Of a DNA stretch of 64,000 nt, positions 56,492-64,000 are shown piece by piece. Both the position numbers and the translations under genes were made by a program. Source of the stretch: Wolfiporia cocos (taxonomy: Eukaryota; Basidiomycota; Agaricomycetes; Polyporales; Phaeolaceae). The stretch is from contig JACCLO010000026.1 of the NCBI GenBank assembly GCA_029448655.1, positions 62,001 through 126,000 on the forward strand, written 5' to 3'. How positions within the stretch are numbered: the first letter of the stretch is position 1; each line of letters opens with the position of its first letter. The notes beneath the pieces are model-generated. The model worked only from the letters and a program-made list of their open reading frames with translations. It was not told the origin of the DNA and did no database searches.

Positions 56492-59400
56492 TGACACAAA
56501 CTTACACGTTTGTGGGACTCTGTACTACAGAGGAATCCTAACGCGCCCTACAGGGCGGTGCGCAACCGCAACAGCGGTGAACTTGTCGGCTGTACCCTAA
56601 AGAGGGACTCCTAGAGTCGACATGTTGAGGCGCGCACAGTCAAGCAAGACGAGCTGGGCCCCCGGCCAGAGAACGCACACAAAGAGGTGAGAGTAAGGGG
56701 CTATGCCCAGTTGTCGAGAATCTTAGGAATGGGGAGTAAGCCCACATTCCGTCGTAATATATACATGCGCGATGGTGCTACTAGTACTGCCCTAAAGATG
56801 AGGCCTGTGCGCCGTATCTACTGGGTCATGTGCTAAGTGACGCTACATGTAACTACTGTGACCATAGTGTGAGTACCGGAGGCGCGCGCTACCCTACAGC
56901 GCTAACCTAACGACCAGGTGACCTGCAATATCTGGGAGTGACGCTGGAGGTAGCTATGGAGTAGAGGCGCGGCGTACGCCTAGCGCCGCACATACAACCT
57001 ATAGCGAGGGAGTCTAAATTAATAAAGGAATAATTTGTGACATTACCCCCCCTCTCGAAAAACGTCGTCCCTGACGTTCTACCTTGAATCCTACGACGCT
57101 CGCTACCTTGGTTGCTTGTTTGACTCGAGGCCCATCCTTTCTTCGCGGAAGGTGGGGAGCACCCAGGAGCACGGTCCGTCCGCCGGTGGTGGAGCGAAGT
57201 GAGCTAGCCTGCAGGGAACATTGGGAGCCGCCACCCCTGTTTCCTTACATCCCAGACGTGAGTTGGCGAGGCGCGCCAGCGGTGAGCGTATTGGTACATG
57301 TCAAAGTTCATGACTTGCGCCGACATAGCTACGCGTGGCCCACCGACCTCAGGGTATGTGGTTCGCTCGTTGGTATTCGGAAGTCTGTCGTGGTGGATCG
57401 CTTTCTGACCTTAGTGATCGCCGGTGTGGGGTTGGGTACCCTTGCGGGACCCTTCACATACCCACTGATCAAAGGTTCTTGACGATAACCCCTGCCGCCC
57501 AGGGATAATGGCTCCGCTGCACTAGACCTCCACGCATCGCATTCCCTTTGCAGGGGTGGATGGCGGGTCCTCAAACGCGGCTTACGCGAGTCGATCCCGC
57601 TACCCAATGTTCACGGGGGGCGGACTTGATTACTCACTCCCTACGGTCGCTTTGCCAGGTGTAGCATTTCGTGGGGGCTCGTAAAACTACGGACCGACGG
57701 CGCTTCTACCGTCGGCTGCCCCGCCATGCTGCCTTGGCGACCTGTAGGTGGAGAACCCTCGGCCCCAGCGCAGGTGGCGCCGGAGGGGAGGTAAGATATT
57801 CCTAAGATTATGACACAAACTTACACGTTTGTGGGACTCTGTACTACAGAGGAATCCTAACGCGCCCTACAGGGCGGTGCGCAACCGCAACAGCGGTGAA
57901 CTTGTCGGCTGTACCCTAAAGAGGGACTCCTAGAGTCGACATGTTGAGGCGCGCACAGTCAAGCAAGACGAGCTGGGCCCCCGGCCAGAGAACGCACACA
58001 AAGAGGTGAGAGTAAGGGGCTATGCCCAGTTGTCGAGAATCTTAGGAATGGGGAGTAAGCCCACATTCCGTCGTAATATATACATGCGCGATGGTGCTAC
58101 TAGTACTGCCCTAAAGATGAGGCCTGTGCGCCGTATCTACTGGGTCATGTGCTAAGTGACGCTACATGTAACTACTGTGACCATAGTGTGAGTACCGGAG
58201 GCGCGCGCTACCCTACAGCGCTAACCTAACGACCAGGTGACCTGCAATATCTGGGAGTGACGCTGGAGGTAGCTATGGAGTAGAGGCGCGGCGTACGCCT
58301 AGCGCCGCACATACAACCTATAGCGAGGGAGTCTAAATTAATAAAGGAATAATTTGTGACATTACCCCCCCTCTCGAAAAACGTCGTCCCTGACGTTCTA
58401 CCTTGAATCCTACGACGCTCGCTACCTTGGTTGCTTGTTTGACTCGAGGCCCATCCTTTCTTCGCGGAAGGTGGGGAGCACCCAGGAGCACGGTCCGTCC
58501 GCCGGTGGTGGAGCGAAGTGAGCTAGCCTGCAGGGAACATTGGGAGCCGCCACCCCTGTTTCCTTACATCCCAGACGTGAGTTGGCGAGGCGCGCCAGCG
58601 GTGAGCGTATTGGTACATGTCAAAGTTCATGACTTGCGCCGACATAGCTACGCGTGGCCCACCGACCTCAGGGTATGTGGTTCGCTCGTTGGTATTCGGA
58701 AGTCTGTCGTGGTGGATCGCTTTCTGACCTTAGTGATCGCCGGTGTGGGGTTGGGTACCCTTGCGGGACCCTTCACATACCCACTGATCAAAGGTTCTTG
58801 ACGATAACCCCTGCCGCCCAGGGATAATGGCTCCGCTGCACTAGACCTCCACGCATCGCATTCCCTTTGCAGGGGTGGATGGCGGGTCCTCAAACGCGGC
58901 TTACGCGAGTCGATCCCGCTACCCAATGTTCACGGGGGGCGGACTTGATTACTCACTCCCTACGGTCGCTTTGCCAGGTGTAGCATTTCGTGGGGGCTCG
59001 TAAAACTACGGACCGACGGCGCTTCTACCGTCGGCTGCCCCGCCATGCTGCCTTGGCGACCTGTAGGTGGAGAACCCTCGGCCCCAGCGCAGGTGGCGCC
59101 GGAGGGGAGGTAAGATATTCCTAAGATTATGACACAAACTTACACGTTTGTGGGACTCTGTACTACAGAGGAATCCTAACGCGCCCTACAGGGCGGTGCG
59201 CAACCGCAACAGCGGTGAACTTGTCGGCTGTACCCTAAAGAGGGACTCCTAGAGTCGACATGTTGAGGCGCGCACAGTCAAGCAAGACGAGCTGGGCCCC
59301 CGGCCAGAGAACGCACACAAAGAGGTGAGAGTAAGGGGCTATGCCCAGTTGTCGAGAATCTTAGGAATGGGGAGTAAGCCCACATTCCGTCGTAATATAT

Positions 59401-59680
59401 ACATGCGCGATGGTGCTACTAGTACTGCCCTAAAGATGAGGCCTGTGCGCCGTATCTACTGGGTCATGTGCTAAGTGACGCTACATGTAACTACTGTGAC
59501 CATAGTGTGAGTACCGGAGGCGCGCGCTACCCTACAGCGCTAACCTAACGACCAGGTGACCTGCAATATCTGGGAGTGACGCTGGAGGTAGCTATGGAGT
59601 AGAGGCGCGGCGTACGCCTAGCGCCGCACATACAACCTATAGCGAGGGAGTCTAAATTAATAAAGGAATAATTTGTGACA
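56492..59680 (-). mobile_element. Tandem non-autonomous LTR element (LTR-internal-LTR-internal-LTR), TSD AGTCG
   Basis: 3189 bp: LTRs 56492-57042, 57811-58361, 59130-59680 (551 bp each), internals 57043-57810 and 58362-59129 (768 bp each). Period 1319 bp with no difference noticed between units. AGTCG at 56487-56491 and 59681-59685. Purine tract GAGGGGGGGTAA and self-primer site AATCTTAGGAAT, matched by ATTCCTAAGATT in the LTR. S motifs near 57673-57723 and 58992-59042. The two internal regions have no retroviral coding sequence. Lies between gag and protease of E4. Confidence 0.97.
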
Positions 59681-59685
59681 AGTCG

Positions 59686-61468
59686 GCTATGGTTGGTGGA
59701 GAGGGGGGGGCCTCCACTTCTTCGATGCGTGATACTTGAGGAGCTGTTTCAGCTTCCTCAACTACGTCAGGGACCCACGTGGTGGTGGTTACCGTTTTGA
59801 CGTACTTCCCCTTGCCCTTGGGTGGTGCTCCCGCGGGTGCGTTGTTTTTCTTGGCAGCGTATGCTGCCTTTTCCTCTGCCTCTGTCTTCCTCTTGCATAC
59901 CTTGTACCCGGTGACGCAGTTTTCGCGCCCACACTGCACACATTTATGCGGTGGGGCGGCCAGGAAGTACCGCTTTGATGCGGCGGCGTATTGCCAAAAG
60001 GCTCCGTCTCTGGCGTCTGCGGGGATGGTGATGGGGGAGCTGGGCGAGTCTTGTCACCACCGCTGGTGCCCTTTGCAGGTGCACTGGTTTGTGACGTCGT
60101 AATATTGTTATTGGAGGGCTTTTTTGGCGCCTCCGTTGCCTTGGATGCCTTTGCGGCATCGTCCTTGAATATTGAGCCCGTGAGCTCATGCCGGTACTGG
60201 ACTTTGTACAGCTCGATGGCTTTGTCGAGGTACTTGTCCCAGTCCGTTGGGATCGACGAGACGGCCATTACTTCGATGAGGGCGAAGGCGTTGACGACCT
60301 TCTCCGGCAGACAGTCCTTCAGCTTGTTCAGCATCGTGGCGTTTTCTGTCTTAGCGTGGCTTTGCAGCACACGCAGCCGGCCGGCGTACTTGAAGAAGTC
60401 GGCTTTTGCCTTCTTCTTTCCTTTGTCTCCGAAGTACTTTTCGATCTCTTTTCTCGCAATTTCTTCCTCCGACTTCTTCCCGTAGGTGTTGGTCATTTGG
60501 TCCTCGAACTCTTTCCAGGTTCCGAGGGATTGCGAGGGATCTGCCGCTTTTGTGATCCGGGCTTGTTGGTACTGGAAAGCCTGTCCAGTAAGCGAGCGGA
60601 CCGCCTTGACGATCTGCTCCCTTTCATTGGTGATGCCGGCGTCGGCGAAGTAAAGCTTCATTTTTTGAAGCCACTCCTTGATAGGAGTTTTGGAGTCCTC
60701 ACCGTCGAAGGTGGGAGCTCGTTCGACCGGTTGTCGAATTGTGAATGATGGGGCCGATGCGGCGCCCATGGTGGATGTGGGGAGAGCAGCGAGCTGGGCT
60801 TCGAGCTGCTTTACTTTGGCCTCCAAGGCCGTGACGGCTGTTGCCGAGGTGGAGGCTGCTGGTTGTTTTTCGAGTCGCTTGATGCGGGCCTCGAGTAGGT
60901 CCAGCGCGGTTTGCGATACTGAGCTGGTGGTTGCGGCGGCTTCCGCTGTTGCGAGTCGTGTCTCTAGATGCTGTATGTACGCATTTTGGAGATCCGAGAC
61001 TTGGAACATTTGTTTGAACCGTGAGTCGAGTTGTCGGCGCAGGGTGTGTACGGCTAGGTCCGTATATGCCTGGCTGACGTCGACTGCCACGTTTGTGGCG
61101 TTCCACCCTATTTCGATAGGGTCGTGCAATGTCTCCAATTCTCCCGTGACGTCGGCAATTAGGGCTTCGCGGATGTGTGCGTCGCCCGGCCATTGGATGC
61201 TATCGGGCACCTGGCGTCTTAGTAGGCGGTATACACCATAGGGTCTGGGGAGTGTGGGAGTGCCTGTTGTTGTGGCACTAATGCGGGCCGCCAGGGAGAT
61301 CGGCTCCATTTCTGGAAGCATGGTCTCTTCGGGCTCCTGGAGAAACTCCGGGAGATAGTTGCAAGGCCGAGTTGTCGACCTCATTGCCGTTTCACCGCCC
61401 GGCGGCGTGTTCCCGACTGGGGAGCGGACACGCGTGGGGGTTTGTACTAGGGATACGGATTGTGACAT
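59686..61468 (-). pseudogene. gag: E4 gag
   Basis: Start at ATG 61468 (MSQSVSLVQTPTRVR). A coiled-coil-prone stretch (ALEAKVKQLEAQLAAL) precedes the capsid-like core, ERAPTFDGEDSKTPIKEWLQ, FADAGITNEREQIVKAVRSL and MTNTYGKKSEEEIARKEI. Near 60000 the frame shifts by one base: the original continues AFWQYAAASKRYFL, then a zinc-knuckle-like CVQCGRENCVTGYKVC and an acidic tail ending at the tandem LTR element. The frame change is either an indel or a programmed shift within gag; the former is more likely since it lies before the knuckle. Confidence 0.85.
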
Positions 61469-61685
61469 TTCTGTAGAATCAAGTGTTAGTATCTCGCACT
61501 ACGGTCGTTCCGTTTCCAACGATATGGATCCCGTAGTCGTTTGAGTGTAGTCAATGCCTTTGTTCGTGCCGTGTTTCAACGCGTATGCATTTCTGCCATA
61601 CATTTATCTGTGGGTAGTACACATTGCTGTCATACTATTATAACTAGGTATTTCTACGCTAGTATTTAGAATAGGTATTTCTACT

Positions 61686-62660
61686 CTATTCGATATCTGT
61701 TAACTCGTAGCAATATACGCGTGGAAATGCTACGGGGTGTTCCGCGACTAGGCGGATTAGAAGCTCGGCTTCCATTTCGATATCGTGTTTCAGTATGATA
61801 CCGTAAGTTAATTTTTTGACGTCGCGTAAGAAGCGTCGTCGTTCGCCGTTGGTGGTTGCGCTGGTTAGACAGCAGCGCTTCCAGCTCCATATCGCGTTCT
61901 CCATGCTGTCGTGGAGGTCGCAAAGCTTTTTGTAATCTGCTGGGTCGTTGTATCGATGTCGCTCGAATTTTCGAGCTACGCCCAGGAGGTGGTTGAGGAC
62001 CCTCATCGTCTGGTCCATAAGGGGCCATTCGTTGATACAGGCCTCCCATTGTACGGCGCTACAGGTGATGTCGCGCCAGTCGATCCAGTGGGGCAGGGTG
62101 TCGCGGATCTTTTGATCCCAGAACTGTACTATGACTTTGTTCTGGACTCGCTTGAGTCGCTCTTCTTCTGTGAAGCGACCCTCTCCCCACGTCATGTAAT
62201 CCTCAAGCCACAGCCTCTCTCGCTTGGCTTCTTCCTCTCGCTCCTTCTCTTCGCGTTGGATTCTCAGCCTCTCGGCAATCTCCGCGGCGCGGGCGGCTGA
62301 CTTAGCGAGTTTGTCGGCCGCGCGCTTCTGTTCTCGGGCACGTCGGATGTCAGCGCGCTTGCATTCTTCGATGCCTTCTGCATGGATGGCGTCACGCTCT
62401 TCCTGTGTGAGTCGAGCGGGGATGTGGTCGACGATTGTGTCGTGACCGGTCTGGGTTTTGGTGAGGTGGATACGTCCTTGGCGATCTGCGCGATACGGGC
62501 ATCCCATCTCAGTGGCAATCTCGTTGAATGCTGCTTGTTGTTCGTTTGCACGACGGCCAGCTGCGGCCGCCGTGTTAGTCGATTTCGAGGGTCGACTCGC
62601 ACGGTTGTAAGGGACGGGGCCCTGGTTGATGGCGTTGGCGTTGGTGCGTTCAGCAGGCAT
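61686..62660 (-). CDS. E4 upstream ORF (before gag), unknown coiled-coil protein
   Basis: 324 codons from ATG 62660 (MPAERTNANAINQGPV), on the same strand as gag and between the 5' LTR and gag. Start chosen because the upstream in-frame Met at 62840 would begin in the leader with no similarity in character. It has a Gln/Ala-rich start, PYRADRQGRIHLTKTQTGH, a strongly charged helix (EREEEAKRERLWLEDY), LPHWIDWRDITCSAVQW and TYGIILKHDIEMEAELLI. No signal peptide, membrane segment or known catalytic motif is visible. The frame is intact while gag and pol are broken. A gene before gag is unusual for gypsy elements; it may be an accessory RNA-binding or capsid-related protein. Confidence 0.65.
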   Translation of the reverse strand: MPAERTNANAINQGPVPYNRASRPSKSTNTAAAAGRRANEQQAAFNEIATEMGCPYRADRQGRIHLTKTQTGHDTIVDHIPARLTQEERDAIHAEGIEECKRADIRRAREQKRAADKLAKSAARAAEIAERLRIQREEKEREEEAKRERLWLEDYMTWGEGRFTEEERLKRVQNKVIVQFWDQKIRDTLPHWIDWRDITCSAVQWEACINEWPLMDQTMRVLNHLLGVARKFERHRYNDPADYKKLCDLHDSMENAIWSWKRCCLTSATTNGERRRFLRDVKKLTYGIILKHDIEMEAELLIRLVAEHPVAFPRVYCYELTDIE

Positions 62661-63130
62661 GACTACAGGACTACGTAAGGATCTGTAAATGAAGGAATAA
62701 AAATTCTTCGTGTTTGCTTCTTGATGGTGTTCTTCTTGGAATCGGGGGTAGGGATACACCGAAGTTAATCGGGACTTAGTTTCAGGGATATTACATCCCT
62801 CTGCGCTTCCGCATGACCTAAAGATCTGACAGCCCATCATTACGTATCTAGGCTAGAAGCCATAGACGCCACCCTCGGAGACTTGTTAACTCCGAGGTTC
62901 CGGCTAAAACGCTAGGGTGTTTCCATCAGACCTTTCCCAAAGGTAAGGTCACCCCTTAAGCCGTATGGGTCAAGGCTTTGTGATAACACCGAAGCGAATA
63001 CCACCCGCTTAGCCCTGTGGTCCGGGCAACTCTAACCGAGTCAGGTATTCCCCCTGATCCCACACTGCAAACTTCTGTTGATGAAGCCCCCAGGCTGAAA
63101 TGGCAGGGGGGGTTGTAAGAACTATCAAAA
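62661..63130 (-). other. E4 leader with self-primer site
   Basis: Between the 5' LTR and the upstream ORF. The self-primer TTGATAGTTCT (63128-63118) is the exact complement of AGAACTATCAA in the LTR (63255-63245). The rest is GC-balanced and has inverted repeats (e.g. CCTCGGAG/CTCCGAGG near 62873-62900); no gene seen. Confidence 0.75.
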
Positions 63131-63637
63131 TGACCCAAGACTCACTTATGTTCTGGGTTGGGGTCGAAACATTGAAGTCGAAGTCGAGTTGGTAGAACAA
63201 GTCAAGTGCAGCAGTAGTTATAGGCTACAGCGGCGTGTAACAGATTGATAGTTCTAAGGACTTAGACCTTAGACGTCTCAGCTTATATACATGTAGGGCA
63301 CTACCTAAGAACTGCCTGCCCTAATGCTATTGGGTCTGTGCGCTGAGCGGTAATGCTCAGTGCTTTGGGAATGGTGCCATAATGGCGTGCTTTGAGCTAG
63401 CGTAAGCTAGATATGATAAGCGGGCTAAAGGCCGTAGAGCGTTAACGCGGGGCCGATGACCGGTTAGAGATGACTCATTCTCTAGAACATTCGAGTAGTT
63501 TCGAGAAGAGTGATGGTATCGTGGTTAGGTTTACTAACTACGTTGCATACGACTTATCTTTGGATAGGTCGTAGAAAATCGAAATAAAATGGAGTAAATC
63601 CAGGAAAAATTAGGTAAATGCCTAGAAAACTGTGACA
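63131..63637 (-). mobile_element. E4 5' LTR
   Basis: 507 bp; ATGTATATAAGC TATA box and hairpin CTAAGG/CCTTAG on the minus strand. ACTAG follows at 63638-63642. Confidence 0.95.
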
Positions 63638-63642
63638 ACTAG

Positions 63643-64000
63643 TAAGACGAGGGGGAAGTCTAAGGGTGTCGGCCAAAGGTCGAGGTGCACGCAGGTGGAG
63701 ATGAGTCAAAGACTGAGGGACACGCCCCAACGTCGAGATTAACAAGCTTGGGTTGTAAGACCACAAGCGCAGTAGTTATATACATCAGAGTAGCGCTAGC
63801 TAGGCAGAGAGATGACCGCCCTAAAGGTGGCCCATGTGCAACATGCCAATCATGACTAAGCTAACGTGTAACTATGCGTGACCTATAGACTGTAGGTAGC
63901 GACGCCGAACCACTATACTACAAGGGGTAGGGGTAATCACATGACATACAACGATGAGGACCAGGGGTTCGACTCCGGGGGATGGCAATTAGCCTAATGC
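63643..64000 (-). mobile_element. Right piece of the LTR split by E4
   Basis: Continues the LTR begun at 50282. It has the GGGTTGTAAG loop, TTATATACATC, GACCGCCCTAAAGGTGG and a tRNA T-arm-like GGGGTTCGACTCCGG near 63967. The end of the LTR is past the window. Confidence 0.7.

Larger units (their letters stand above)
50370..63637 (-). mobile_element. E4: full-length Ty3/gypsy chromodomain element with C-terminal dUTPase, TSD ACTAG
   Basis: 13,268 bp with nested DNA, about 9 kb without. LTRs 50370-50876 and 63131-63637 (507 bp each). ACTAG at 50365-50369 and 63638-63642. Minus-strand order: 5' LTR, self-primer site, ~470-bp leader, upstream ORF, gag, protease, RT, RNase H, integrase, chromodomain, dUTPase, purine tract AAGGAAGGGGTAA, 3' LTR. 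Insertions at 52983-53559, 55342-55830 and 56492-59680. Confidence 0.95.

Noticed and set aside
57084..57482. 132-residue plus-strand frame in the tandem element (also 58403-58801)
   Set aside because: It lies antisense to the element, differs from the frames of related internals and lacks any domain. Conservation there is explained by the RNA-like core and recent duplication.

Overview
The window looks like transposon-dense chromosomal DNA from a basidiomycete, most likely an agaricomycete. I see short spliceosomal introns of about 50-60 nt, a KDZ transposase with its CxC2-type cysteine cluster, a fungal TET/JBP-type dioxygenase next to it, and chromodomain Ty3/gypsy elements. There are no bacterial features and no rRNA genes. 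Most of the sequence is LTR retrotransposon DNA inserted into older LTR retrotransposon DNA. By eye I matched exact 5-bp target-site duplications (TSDs) for 22 LTR-type insertions, a nearly exact one for one more, and a TA duplication for one Tc1 element.

Layout. 1-5154: minus-strand gypsy element E1 (gag, protease-dUTPase, RT), cut by two solo LTRs. 5155-8050: LTR fragments, 9-bp repeat arrays and a small hypothetical gene. 8072-13968: KDZ transposase pseudogene. 14465-16640: convergent TET/JBP-like pseudogene broken in its catalytic exon by an LTR. 17736-21700: a multi-exon gene of unknown function, also broken by an LTR. 22-27 kb: sparse AT-rich DNA, a 1.09-kb solo LTR and a small gene with repeated modules. 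27170-36308: one multi-exon host-like gene carrying a non-autonomous LTR element in intron 1 and a palindromic retroelement in an exon. 36.4-38.4 kb: a captured gag fragment, an 846-bp TRIM-type element and a solo LTR. 38.5-43.4 kb: tandem and inverted repeats. 43.5-50.3 kb: old gypsy element E3, with many stop codons, holding three LTRs and a Tc1 element. 50370-63637: gypsy element E4 with both LTRs and TSD, holding two solo LTRs and a tandem three-LTR element. 63643-64000: the rest of the LTR into which E4 inserted.

Mechanism. Almost every LTR here shares a design despite divergent sequence: TG...CA ends, a TATA box, a short inverted repeat, and an 11-12 nt stretch (about 34-36 nt after the TATA in the longer LTRs) that is exactly complementary to the sequence just after the 5' LTR. 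In seven elements the two halves differ between elements yet stay complementary within each. That is the signature of Tf1-like self-priming. The larger non-autonomous elements also share a short noncoding motif that can fold as a three-way junction with compensatory changes. The palindromic element has this motif at its centre. The KDZ and TET/JBP genes and their neighbours carry CpG-rich 9-bp arrays, several in introns. Old elements show CGA-to-TGA stop codons. Both fit a genome shaped by cytosine methylation, which I infer and cannot show from sequence alone.
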